This document shows, piece by piece, positions 14,823 to 22,954 of a stretch of DNA of 32,927 nucleotides (position 1 is its first letter; each line of letters begins with the position of its first letter). Made by a program: the position numbers and the translations under genes. The notes under the pieces were generated by a model, which had not been told where the DNA came from, searched no databases, and was given only the letters and a program-made list of their open reading frames with translations. The stretch spans positions 1 to 32,927 of the forward strand of contig JABDFB010000013.1 in NCBI GenBank assembly GCA_013286765.1, written 5' to 3'. Source of the DNA: Deltaproteobacteria bacterium (GTDB lineage Bacteria > Bdellovibrionota > UBA1018).

Positions 14823-16055
14823 TCAAAGAGATAAGATGTCTTCTATTCCCAGGCGCATTACAGGCAGACTCGACAAATTGAAGGGAGACTGAGACTGTAA
14901 CAAATCTACACATGGACCCGATGAGAATGTGGTTGAACCACTGCTACTTGCCGAAAAAGACCTAGAGCTACTACTCGGCACAGCAGCCGGAAAGGTACGA
15001 GGCCTTCCCGCTTGAGCTGGCGTCCCTTGCGCAAAAGAGCGGAAAGCCGACTCTCTTCTCTCGGGTTGATTCGAATCAACTGAGCCCGAAAGAGAATTAA
15101 TCGGTACTCTCCTAGGATGACCTACGAACCGCGGAGCGGCTTCGGATGCACTATACGGTTGGAAATATACTATTGGCGCTACTACCTCTGAAGGATTAGA
15201 AGCTGGAAATTTGAGTAAAATTACCGGTGGAGCACCTGTTGCCGAAGCGGCCAAATGGGGCAATTCAACTACATAAACCGATGGGGCTGTCGATAGCAAG
15301 GAGAAGGAAACTTCACTACGATTCGGCTGTTGTGACACATCCGACGATGAATACGACGATACGGGCGGTACTCGAATCGGAGCAGGTCGTCGAACAGGTT
15401 GTTGCTGAAAAGGCGGAACGGATAAAGTAGAGTCTATTCGTCTTCGAACAGAACGCTCTGGCACAGTTGGCACAGATGCAACATTCGATGAGGAAGAAAC
15501 TAAATTGGGGTTGCTATTCGAAGGGGATGATCGGGATTGTACAGCAGGTATTGGATGCACAGCCGCAAAACTGGGAGCCTTTCTCTTCTTTTTCTCTTTT
15601 AGCTCCTTGAATTTTTCGTAAAAAGCCTGTGGACTATTCTTCAGTGCTGCAAGTTCAGAGTCTACCCCCATCATTCTCCTAATTCTGTCCCTCTCTCCTT
15701 TGACCCAATTTTTAACTTTTTTCTCAGTTATATTTTCTTTACCTATTCTCCCAGGAGTTTTTTTCAGCACTTCTGCAAGAACAATTCTATTTCTTTGGGA
15801 AATCGTACATTGCACACTTCCATTCGGATAGATTCCCTGAAACTGCTTTTTAAACTCTTCTCGAAGAACTTTGACTTGGTCACTAGACCATTGGGGTTTC
15901 AACACTGCTGATTTTTGCTGTTCTGCTCCAGAGGACTTTTTGTTGTCCGAACCTTCAATGTCGGACGAAGAATTAAATTCAGTGTCACTAGCTCCTGCAA
16001 AAGAGGAGGAAAACAGAATAGAAACAAAAACCATCCAACAGAATTTTTTAAACAT
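14823..16055 (-). CDS. Secreted serine-rich protein with homeodomain-like segment
   Basis: About 410 aa with no recognised bacterial family. Residue numbers count from the GTG at 16058; I prefer the ATG one codon later. The start has a signal peptide (MFKKFCWMVFVSILFSSSFAGAS). An acidic/Ser linker leads to residues 56-128, which resemble a homeodomain. Helix 1 is QVKVLREEFKKQF, then YP; helix 2 is SQRNRIVLAEVL; recognition helix is ITEKKVKNWVKGERDRIRR, near the TALE-type pattern VNNWFxNxRxRI, with a longer turn before it. The invariant Trp and an Arg are kept, but the usual Asn51 is Gly and Phe49 is Val. KEKKKRKAP at about 154-162 looks like a nuclear localisation signal. The remaining 240 residues are low-complexity Ser/Pro. 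An exported, nucleus-targeted effector is an attractive but unproven reading. Confidence 0.7.
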   Translation of the reverse strand: MFKKFCWMVFVSILFSSSFAGASDTEFNSSSDIEGSDNKKSSGAEQQKSAVLKPQWSSDQVKVLREEFKKQFQGIYPNGSVQCTISQRNRIVLAEVLKKTPGRIGKENITEKKVKNWVKGERDRIRRMMGVDSELAALKNSPQAFYEKFKELKEKKKRKAPSFAAVHPIPAVQSRSSPSNSNPNLVSSSSNVASVPTVPERSVRRRIDSTLSVPPFQQQPVRRPAPIRVPPVSSYSSSDVSQQPNRSEVSFSLLSTAPSVYVVELPHLAASATGAPPVILLKFPASNPSEVVAPIVYFQPYSASEAAPRFVGHPRRVPINSLSGSVDSNQPERRESAFRSFAQGTPAQAGRPRTFPAAVPSSSSRSFSASSSGSTTFSSGPCVDLLQSQSPFNLSSLPVMRLGIEDILSL

Positions 16056-16117
16056 CACTAGTTTACACCATCGTTTAAATCAAATTGTCATAGCAATGGT
16101 TAACAGCATACCCCCTG

Positions 16118-16149
16118 GGGCATTCATAATGCAATAATTTACAATGCCC
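16118..16149. repeat. Hairpin upstream of the homeodomain-like gene
   Basis: GGGCATT and AATGCCC form a perfect 7-bp stem around an AT-rich loop, about 60-95 bp upstream of the start codon. It may be a regulatory or spacer structure; nothing more can be said. Confidence 0.4.
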
Positions 16150-16211
16150 TTAATTTCTTAACTTTAGTTATCAATTGATTAAACTAATTCGGCGGAAAAA
16201 TGAAAGAGAGA

Positions 16212-16242
16212 AGCCCTGGGGAATTCCTCAGGGCTTTTTTTT
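16212..16242 (+). terminator. Bidirectional-type terminator after rsmB
   Basis: The near-palindrome AGCCCTGGGGAA with TTCCTCAGGGCT (one G-T) is followed by eight T in the plus direction; the minus side has a T-rich but interrupted tract. It overlaps the rsmB stop codon and probably ends the rpsA-sppA-rsmB transcript. The plus-strand T-run is the better one, although no plus-strand gene lies before it. Confidence 0.6.
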
Positions 16243-17482
16243 ATATTTTCCTCAGTAACACAGCCCAAAATCCATCGCCGTGCGGGCCCTCTTGTGGCGT
16301 CAAAAACCACTGTTTCACCAAGTATGACGTTAGCTCTGCTCTCTCAATAATTTCCGTTCCTTCTTCTTTCAGTACAGAACAAACGGAATAAGCGAGAAAT
16401 CCGCCGGGAGCGACTTTGTCCCAGCCTTGTTTAATTAATTTCAACTGTGTGTTTTGGAGCTCACCGAGTTCTTTTTCCTGTCTGAGCCAACGAATGTCGG
16501 GGTGACGGCGTAAAATTCCAGTGCCGGTGCAGGGAGCATCGACCCAGATAAGGTCCTGTGTTGTGGGACTATGATTTATTTCAGTCCAGGGTACGAGCTT
16601 TACAGTATTTGGTGTGCCGGACCGGGTTCTAGACACCGTATTTTCAAGAATCTTAAATCTTTTCTCCGAGAGATCGGTCGCGGTTACCTGAGCCCCGTGC
16701 CAGGCCATGCTGACGGATTTTCCGCCAGGTGCGGCGCAAAGATCCAGCATGGTGAAATCATTACGACCGAGAGTTTCGCGCACGGCAGAGTAGATTTCAG
16801 CGGCGAGAATTTGGCTGGAAATATCCTGAACAATAAACTGCCCCTCTTGAAAGCCTTCGAGCTCGGTCACAGCGCCGCCTTGTAGAACCTTTAAAGATCC
16901 AGGCACAGGCCCTTTCTCAACCGAGGAAGGCACAAAGTTCGGATCGCGCGCACGTAGCCAAAGGGTCGGCCTCTCTAAACTTGCGTGGGCGTAGCCGCGT
17001 GCCCATTCAAAGCCGTGTTGTGCAACTAATTTCTCCCACAACCAAAGTGGAAGACTAGCAAGCGCCGCATCAGCCGCTGTTTGCGGCTGCAGCTCCCGCC
17101 ATTGCGTGGCGTGTTCGGTAATTTTTCGCAAACAGGCATTGGCAAAGCGTGCAGGGGCCTCCCCTTCTCGCATTTTCACTTCTGATACGGTTTCAGAAAC
17201 AACGGCAGCCGCCGCAGTTCGCGTTTGCACAATAATTTGATAGCAGGCAATCAGTAGAATTTTTCGTAGCCAACCGGAGGGTTTTTTCTTAAGAGCAACA
17301 GAGTCGAGGGCAAAATCGAGTCGGCCTTTCCACCGCAAGGTGCCGGAACAGACTTCCTGCAGCCAGGCTTTCTGAGCCGGTGCGAGGCCGGCAAAAGCGT
17401 TCTCCAGCGCCTCGTCAAGAGGCTGCTGCTCGCTCAAAACACGTGTTAAAACTCTAACTGCTAAGGATCTAGGATATTTCAT
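16241..17482 (-). CDS. rsmB: 16S rRNA (cytosine-967-C5) methyltransferase
   Basis: Modifies a cytosine of 16S rRNA using SAM. 413 aa, close to E. coli RsmB (429). The N-terminal NusB-like RNA-binding domain covers about 1-125 (AVRVLTRVLSEQQPLDEALE, VCSGTLRW). The methyltransferase domain contains the SAM loop LDLCAAPGGKS (246-256). The two RsmB-type cysteines are Cys318 in DAPCTGTG and the nucleophile Cys368 in YSVCSV. HPDIRW after the first Cys motif is also typical. The gene starts 7 nt after the sppA stop, with GGTGA as a possible ribosome-binding site, so the two are co-transcribed. The sequence ends a little early relative to the family (VLLRKI), but the fold is complete. Confidence 0.94.
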   Translation of the reverse strand: MKYPRSLAVRVLTRVLSEQQPLDEALENAFAGLAPAQKAWLQEVCSGTLRWKGRLDFALDSVALKKKPSGWLRKILLIACYQIIVQTRTAAAAVVSETVSEVKMREGEAPARFANACLRKITEHATQWRELQPQTAADAALASLPLWLWEKLVAQHGFEWARGYAHASLERPTLWLRARDPNFVPSSVEKGPVPGSLKVLQGGAVTELEGFQEGQFIVQDISSQILAAEIYSAVRETLGRNDFTMLDLCAAPGGKSVSMAWHGAQVTATDLSEKRFKILENTVSRTRSGTPNTVKLVPWTEINHSPTTQDLIWVDAPCTGTGILRRHPDIRWLRQEKELGELQNTQLKLIKQGWDKVAPGGFLAYSVCSVLKEEGTEIIERAELTSYLVKQWFLTPQEGPHGDGFWAVLLRKI

Positions 17483-17488
17483 TTAAAA

Positions 17489-18517
17489 TCACCGCACAGA
17501 AGTTGGCGGCCGTAAAATCATGTAAGCACCAGGGATCAAATCGGTGGAAACGGGCGAAGCTTCCTGCCCCAGCATATTAACGAACCTTACAACCTGTGCA
17601 AGCCCCTGAAGAGCCCCACTAAAATGGGATTCCGACTCGCCGCCCAGATCCGAATCATCGGATGAGTCGCCAAGTAAAACGGCAGCTAATCCCTTTCTTT
17701 GCTTTTCAATATAAATGGCTTTGGGCTTTCCTTTAATTCCGCCCAGTTTACCGGCCTCTCGGACGGCATCACTCAAGGTTCCTAACTCATCCACGAGCCC
17801 TACTGCCTTTGCCTGCCGACCAGAGAAAATTCGACCATCTGCCAATTCTGAGACCTTAGCCATACTGAGTTTGCGCCCAGTGACGATTGCTTTCTTAAAC
17901 TGATCCAGCACATCGCCAATCATCTCCTGGAAAAGCTGCCGCTCTTCTAGAGTCATCTTTCGATATTCAGCTCCGGAGTCTTTGAACTTTCCTGTTTTGA
18001 CTGAGTAACGTTCCACCTTGGCCCAATCATAAAGTCTCTCAAGATTGACAAACTCCATAATCACGCCGATGGATCCAGTAATGGTCCCGGGGTTAGCGAA
18101 GATTTTTTGCGCACCGGCAGCAATATAATATCCCCCACTGGCCGCAACCGACCCCATGGATACTATTACCGGTTTCTTAAATGCTTTAACCGCCTCGTAA
18201 ATTTCTTGTGAAGGACCGACGACGCCTCCTGGCGTATTCAGCCTCAGAACGACGGCCTTTACTCTATCGTCTTCTTCAAGACGATCCAATTTCTTAAGAG
18301 TTTTTCGCGAGTCAACTATTACGCCCTTCACTTCTACAATACCGACGTAACCCTCACGATCGAAGATGGCTGAACCAACTCCGCCATTAGAATTTCCGGG
18401 GGCTTTGTATAAAAACATCACCCCCGAAATCATCAGAAAAAGAGTAAAGAATACACCCGACAGAATTAAGACAATTGCCAATGGGCCTAAAGTACGTCTT
18501 TGACTTTGTTCACTCAT
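17489..18517 (-). CDS. sppA: Signal peptide peptidase SppA, short (36-kDa) type
   Basis: Inner-membrane serine protease that degrades cleaved signal peptides. 342 aa: one N-terminal transmembrane helix (12-37), then a ClpP-like domain. The catalytic serine is Ser127 in MGSVAASGGYYIAAGA. The general-base lysine is probably Lys179 in KTGKFKDSGAEYRKMT, matching the Ser/Lys dyad of the Bacillus-type enzyme. LRLNTPGGVVGPS and GTITGSIGVI form the oxyanion and substrate groove. The typical DGRIFSGRQAKAVGLVDELG is present. The C-terminal 60 residues are not conserved. The gene lies between rpsA and rsmB on the same strand; a large hairpin occupies the 70-bp gap from rpsA. Confidence 0.94.
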   Translation of the reverse strand: MSEQSQRRTLGPLAIVLILSGVFFTLFLMISGVMFLYKAPGNSNGGVGSAIFDREGYVGIVEVKGVIVDSRKTLKKLDRLEEDDRVKAVVLRLNTPGGVVGPSQEIYEAVKAFKKPVIVSMGSVAASGGYYIAAGAQKIFANPGTITGSIGVIMEFVNLERLYDWAKVERYSVKTGKFKDSGAEYRKMTLEERQLFQEMIGDVLDQFKKAIVTGRKLSMAKVSELADGRIFSGRQAKAVGLVDELGTLSDAVREAGKLGGIKGKPKAIYIEKQRKGLAAVLLGDSSDDSDLGGESESHFSGALQGLAQVVRFVNMLGQEASPVSTDLIPGAYMILRPPTSVR

Positions 18518-18535
18518 TGAGCTCTTGCCTCAGTT

Positions 18536-18591
18536 TGAGAATTCCCCGAATCATTTAAATCTTCCGATTCAAATCTGGCGAAGAATTCTCA
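18536..18591. repeat. Nested hairpin between rpsA and sppA
   Basis: An outer perfect 9-bp stem (TGAGAATTC and GAATTCTCA) encloses an inner GAATC/GATTC stem. It covers the rpsA stop codon and most of the spacer. Having no T-run, it is more likely an mRNA stability or processing element that separates abundant rpsA mRNA from sppA than a terminator. Confidence 0.6.
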
Positions 18592-20427
18592 GGATTCGTC
18601 TTTGTTTCCGCTACCACTTCCAGAGCCACCTTTGAAGGCTGCTTTCAGTTTCTCGCCTAAGATGTCGCCCATGGAGGTCTTTTTGGTGCGCTCACCGACG
18701 TACTGATCGTAATTAGCACGTTCTTCGGTTCGACCCAATTGCTTGATCGATAGACCGATACGACGTTCTTTCGGTTCAATCGAAAGAATTTCGGCACGTA
18801 CTTTATCGCCGATCTTCAGCACATCAGAGGGCTTTTCAACACGGTGGTCGGCAAGTTCGCTCACATAGATCAAACCTTCTACGCCTTCTTCAATTTCAAC
18901 GAAAGCACCGAAGTCGGTAAGCTTAGTGACCAAGCCATCAATTGCCTGACCTTGACGGTAACGGGACTTGATATTCTCCCAAGGATCGCGCTCCAGCTGT
19001 TTAATGCCGAGCGAGAATTTCTCAGAACCCTTATCAATACCCAAAACCACTGCACGAACTTGATCACTCTTCTTATACTTCTCAGAAGGATGCGCAAATT
19101 TCTTTGTCCAGGCAATGTCGCTCACATGCACCAAGCCATCGATGCCCATTCCGATGTCAACAAAGACACCGAAATCGGTCACTGACTTCACTTCGCCTTC
19201 GACAATCGTTCCAACTGGGTAACGCACTTCCAGAACATCCCATGGATTTTCTTGGAGTTGTTTCAAGCCAAGGCTGATTCGCTTATTCTTAGAATCAACT
19301 TCCAGAACTTTGCATTCGACTTCGTCGCCAACATTGATCAGCTTCGAAGGATGCTTGACTCTCTCAGTCCAGGACATTTCAGAGACATGGATCAGACCTT
19401 CGACGCCATCTTCGAGTTCTACAAAAGCGCCGTAGTCCTTCACACTCACGACTTTGCCCTTCACCTTAACGCCGACTGGGAATTTATATTCTGCTTCATC
19501 CCATGGGTTTGGCGAAACTTGTTTAAGGCCTAGCGAAACACGTTCTTTATCGCGATCATACTTAAGAATTTTCACCTTAATCTCATCGCCGACTGAGAAA
19601 AGTTCGCTCGGATGCTTGATTCTGCCCCAGGACATATCTGTAATATGGAGCAGGCCATCCATTCCGCCTAAGTCAATAAACGCACCGTATTCGGTAATAT
19701 TCTTAACGATTCCGGTAACGATGGCACCTTCTTGGAGATTTGCCAAAGTCTCAGCACGTTGCATTTCTCGCTCTTGAGCAACCACTGCCCGACGAGAAAG
19801 CACAATATTTCCGCGCTTTTTATTGAACTTAATAATTTTGAATTTAAGTTTCTTGCCGACAAATTTGTCGAGATTCTTAACCGGCTTAGTATCGATCTGG
19901 CTGCCAGGCAAAAAGGCCTTTACGCCGATATCGACAGACAGGCCGCCCTTAACTTTGGCGATGACCGTGCCTTCAACTAGCTGATCTTTTTCGCATGCTT
20001 GCGAAATTTCATCCCAAGCGCGAATGATTTCAGCCTTGTCTTTCGACAAGAGCATGAAGCCATTTTCCATTTCCATACGCTCGAGGTAGACACTGACAAC
20101 ATCGCCCACATTGACATGAGCGACACCATGAGCGTCCTTGAATTCTTGAATCGGGACTAAACCTTCACATTTATAGCCAATGTCCACGGTCACGAATTCA
20201 GGACCAACGGAAACCACGGTTCCGTCGATGACTTCACCTTCTTTGATTTCCTGCTGTTTTTGTGAAGCTTCGAATAACTCTGCGAAATTCTCTTCAGCTT
20301 CATCTAGATCAACCGATTTTTCTTCAGGACCCGAATAAGAAGAAAACTCATTCATCCAATTCTGATTCTTTGGGAGAGGCTGAGTTTTCTTGGATGCCTC
20401 CGCGCCTGCAGCTTGCTTACCAACCAT
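18589..20427 (-). CDS. rpsA: 30S ribosomal protein S1
   Basis: Binds mRNA at the 30S subunit and helps translation initiation. 612 aa with six S1 (OB-fold) domains at about 62-128, 147-212, 231-300, 317-386, 404-473 and 490-559. Repeated blocks such as GAFIDLGGMDGLLHITDMSW, GAFVELEDGVEGLIHVSEM and GVFVDIGMGIDGLVHVSDI are each followed by RISLGLKQ-like ends. The N-terminal extension is slightly long (MVGKQAAGAEASKKTQ...) and the tail is Gly/Ser-rich (SGSGSGNKDES). The start has AAAGG about 15 nt upstream, farther than usual. A strong promoter and a structured leader of about 160 nt lie upstream, consistent with the known autoregulation of S1 translation. First gene of rpsA-sppA-rsmB. Confidence 0.97.
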   Translation of the reverse strand: MVGKQAAGAEASKKTQPLPKNQNWMNEFSSYSGPEEKSVDLDEAEENFAELFEASQKQQEIKEGEVIDGTVVSVGPEFVTVDIGYKCEGLVPIQEFKDAHGVAHVNVGDVVSVYLERMEMENGFMLLSKDKAEIIRAWDEISQACEKDQLVEGTVIAKVKGGLSVDIGVKAFLPGSQIDTKPVKNLDKFVGKKLKFKIIKFNKKRGNIVLSRRAVVAQEREMQRAETLANLQEGAIVTGIVKNITEYGAFIDLGGMDGLLHITDMSWGRIKHPSELFSVGDEIKVKILKYDRDKERVSLGLKQVSPNPWDEAEYKFPVGVKVKGKVVSVKDYGAFVELEDGVEGLIHVSEMSWTERVKHPSKLINVGDEVECKVLEVDSKNKRISLGLKQLQENPWDVLEVRYPVGTIVEGEVKSVTDFGVFVDIGMGIDGLVHVSDIAWTKKFAHPSEKYKKSDQVRAVVLGIDKGSEKFSLGIKQLERDPWENIKSRYRQGQAIDGLVTKLTDFGAFVEIEEGVEGLIYVSELADHRVEKPSDVLKIGDKVRAEILSIEPKERRIGLSIKQLGRTEERANYDQYVGERTKKTSMGDILGEKLKAAFKGGSGSGSGNKDES

Positions 20428-20465
20428 AATTACTATAAGGACCTTTCTCTTCCTATTCCGTTAGG

Positions 20466-20548
20466 GCGCACTATTTGCGCATCTAAACGACCTAGGGTCA
20501 TTCACTTTTTGGGGGCGCTCAGCACCGCAAAGCAGTACTATTGAGCGC
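20466..20548 (-). promoter_or_regulatory. Structured rpsA leader (probable S1 autoregulation)
   Basis: The rpsA 5' leader has a 7-bp stem GCGCTCA/TGAGCGC (20515-20521 with 20542-20548) and a 5-bp stem GCGCA/TGCGC (20466-20480), with a near-palindromic CCTAGG between them. Folded leaders with weak Shine-Dalgarno sites are how S1 represses its own translation in enterobacteria. The similarity here is in arrangement only, not sequence. Confidence 0.45.
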
Positions 20549-20593
20549 TCACCCGGCAGAAACCGTAAAACGGAATTGCCCGTTTGGAAATAA

Positions 20594-20622
20594 GGTATAG
20601 AGACGTAAACACTCTTTGTCAA
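20594..20622 (-). promoter_or_regulatory. Promoter of rpsA
   Basis: Minus strand: perfect -35 TTGACA (20617-20622), a 17-nt spacer, and -10 TATACC (20594-20599). The transcript would start at about 20587. Confidence 0.75.
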
Positions 20623-20651
20623 CACCGGTTTCCGACTTGGGACTATACCAT

Positions 20652-21893
20652 CTAAACGATTCTATGCAATCTAAGAGAGCGTTCGTAAAGACTCAGTGTC
20701 TTAGCAATCCGCTTGTTCTTATCATACTGCGCTAAGACATTCTGTCTTGCTCTGCGGGCCATTTTAGTCCGTTCCTCTGGATAATCAAGTAGATACCGAA
20801 TTTTTTGTTGCAAATCGAAGGCATCCTCTGGCCGAACTAGTAGACCAAATTCCTCCTGTCCGACAATTTCTTCTGCACTGCCCCCCCGGGAAATAATTAT
20901 TGGACACTCCATCGACATGGCTTCAATGGCCACCAGTCCAAAGGCCTCCTGACGCGACGGCATGACAAAAATATCCAAAGCCTTCATAATTTCGGGAACA
21001 TTATCTTGATAGCCAGAAAATAGGATGGAATCCCCTATCCTGAATTGAGCAATCATCTGCTTCAATTCCTCTAAATACTGCCCAGAGGCTCCCAACGTTT
21101 CTTCGCCGATAATGATAAACTTGAGATTCTCGTTCAATTTCGCACTCTTAAGCAATCCTGCGGCAGATTTGATAAAGGTCGCCTGCCCTTTTGCCGGATC
21201 AATCCGTCCCACCAATCCGATCAGGGTAGTATTGGAACTAATACCCCACTTATTTCGTTGAGTTTGACCTTGGACGTGGACTGGATCAAAAACATTGAAG
21301 TCCAGGCCTAAATGAATCACTTTGACTTTTTTTTCTCTGATCGCATGCGTTTCTAGGACGTTCCGCCGCAATGTCTCACTCATCACGATGAGGGCATCCA
21401 ACCGCCGGTAAATCGCCCGATGGAAGAAGTCCTTCTTGTTATGATTGTTCATGATATGCCGAGTGGCAACCAGACTGACGCGGGGTCGATTCATCAACCA
21501 TGGCGAAATCGAACCCAGAATGGAAGTTTGGTGGGTATGGATCAGGTTGGTACCATCATCCACCAGCTGGTGAATCACCCGTCTCATCTTAAAATCAAAA
21601 TAGTTTTTCGGAGCAAAATCGACAGGAATCACTTCCATCGGATTCTTGCTGCCTACAAGAGCCTGATACACTGGGCTCTCCCGGATACACAGAAATCGGG
21701 TTTTGAATCCCAGCGAAGATAAATCCATCGCGTCTTGTACGGCTACTTTTTCAAGCCCGCCCCAAGACCAGGAAAGACATACGCTCGCACTGTTCAGCCT
21801 GTCTTTAAGCGAATCCACCAATAGTGTAAGAGGAGCGACTTCCTCATTTGGGCCAGATTTCAGTTTTAATCTCCTTCCAGACTGCTTCCGCAC
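20652..21893 (-). CDS. Glycosyltransferase family 4 (probably LPS core)
   Basis: 413 aa, GT-B fold. The donor-binding C-terminal half is clear: IGLVGRIDPAKGQATFIKSA, FSGYQDNVPEIMKALDIFVMPS, then the E-x7-E motif EAFGLVAIEAM and GGSAEEIV. The N-terminal acceptor half has WSWGGLEKVAVQDAMDLSS and IHTHQTS. It probably adds a sugar to the lipopolysaccharide core, because the gene follows the heptosyltransferase and lipid A genes. Sugar and linkage cannot be told. GTG at 21893 is the start: AAGGA lies 4-5 nt upstream. This gives a 50-nt overlap with the heptosyltransferase gene, in another frame. Last gene of the envelope run; the rpsA promoter follows it. Confidence 0.88.
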   Translation of the reverse strand: MRKQSGRRLKLKSGPNEEVAPLTLLVDSLKDRLNSASVCLSWSWGGLEKVAVQDAMDLSSLGFKTRFLCIRESPVYQALVGSKNPMEVIPVDFAPKNYFDFKMRRVIHQLVDDGTNLIHTHQTSILGSISPWLMNRPRVSLVATRHIMNNHNKKDFFHRAIYRRLDALIVMSETLRRNVLETHAIREKKVKVIHLGLDFNVFDPVHVQGQTQRNKWGISSNTTLIGLVGRIDPAKGQATFIKSAAGLLKSAKLNENLKFIIIGEETLGASGQYLEELKQMIAQFRIGDSILFSGYQDNVPEIMKALDIFVMPSRQEAFGLVAIEAMSMECPIIISRGGSAEEIVGQEEFGLLVRPEDAFDLQQKIRYLLDYPEERTKMARRARQNVLAQYDKNKRIAKTLSLYERSLRLHRIV

Positions 21894-22914
21894 GAATTCC
21901 TTTTAAACACGCGAATTTCGAATGATCCGGCTGAGTGCAGGAGTTTCGCTCGCAGGGCCAACACTCGACTGGATTTAAAACCAGATGGGTCTTGCCTGGA
22001 CCAATAGGCCTCGTTCGAGACGGATTTCCCGCTCCCCAAACAATCCAAACAGGACTCCCGCAAAGGGAAGCGACGTGAGCGAGGCCCGAATCATTACACA
22101 CTGAAAATTTAGCTTTATTGAATAGTTTCCATAAAGAAGCGGGCGAACCCCGGTTTGTCCAATCCAAAAACTTTGCACCTAATTTTGCACCTAGCAGTGC
22201 CGAAGACTCTTGAACGATTCGTTGAGCAATCTGCGATTCCGCCGCGCCTCCCACGATAACTCCACATAAACCGGTCTCCGCTAAAACTAGGCGCGCCAGC
22301 TCAATGAACTGTTGAGCCGACCATCGACGAGATTCTGCATTAGAACCCGGAGCAAGGATCCAGTAAGGCTCGTCAGGGGGTTCTAGAGTGCGTTCTCCTG
22401 TCCAGGCTTTTGCTGCATCAAACGCATCGAGAACATCTGATAGAGAGTGCTCATTTTTTTCCGCGATATCCGGCGATACCAATGCAAGATAAGCCTTCGA
22501 ACGATGAAGATTCTTGATTGAATCTGCTGCTAAAGACTGATTCAGTAACATTCCACGTCCATCCATCCGATATCCGCGCCGAACCTTTACACCTGCACGA
22601 AACATTACCCAAGCCGATGAAAGGGAATGAGGCAAAATAATCCCTAAATCCCAGGGTCCATTCTCCCTTAGTCCCTCAGCACTGGCCTCAAGTTTTTTCC
22701 ACTTCGAAATAAAACCATGATTTTCAATTTTGGGCAATATGCGGACACTATCCACCAAATTTCTAAATTGGACGGATTGAACCCAAGGTACGCAAGAAAC
22801 GGTAATGTGCGAACCAGGATATGCCGCCCGCAAATAGTGAAAGAAGGGATAGGCTAAGACCTGATCCCCGATCCAGTTCGGCGCTCTCACTAAAATCTTT
22901 TCTGGATTCTTCAT
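21844..22914 (-). CDS. waaF: ADP-heptose:LPS heptosyltransferase (GT9, WaaF-like)
   Basis: 356 aa, family 9 glycosyltransferase that adds heptose to the inner core of lipopolysaccharide at the cytoplasmic face. Features: start KILVRAPNWIGDQVLAYPFF (the family's NWIGD), GVKVRRGYRMDGRGMLLN, WILAPGSNAESRRW, VIVGGAAESQIAQ, and the donor-site motif KFSVCNDSGLAHVASLCGSPVWIVWGAGNPSRTRP. The C-terminal Cys-rich CWPCERNSCTQPDHSKFACLKGI is typical of WaaF. Heptosyltransferase II is more likely than I, from NWIGD and the Cys cluster. It overlaps the GT4 gene by 50 nt and follows the DUF3108 lipoprotein gene after a 40-bp AT-rich gap. Confidence 0.9.
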   Translation of the reverse strand: MKNPEKILVRAPNWIGDQVLAYPFFHYLRAAYPGSHITVSCVPWVQSVQFRNLVDSVRILPKIENHGFISKWKKLEASAEGLRENGPWDLGIILPHSLSSAWVMFRAGVKVRRGYRMDGRGMLLNQSLAADSIKNLHRSKAYLALVSPDIAEKNEHSLSDVLDAFDAAKAWTGERTLEPPDEPYWILAPGSNAESRRWSAQQFIELARLVLAETGLCGVIVGGAAESQIAQRIVQESSALLGAKLGAKFLDWTNRGSPASLWKLFNKAKFSVCNDSGLAHVASLCGSPVWIVWGAGNPSRTRPIGPGKTHLVLNPVECWPCERNSCTQPDHSKFACLKGIRAEAVWKEIKTEIWPK

Positions 22915-22954
22915 GACCTACTTTACTTACATTACTTATATTTTTTATTTACTT

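Noticed and set aside
16212..16242. Terminator of a plus-strand small RNA from 16059
   Set aside because: The T-run favours the plus strand, but no promoter or conserved structure was seen there; a bidirectional terminator after rsmB is simpler.
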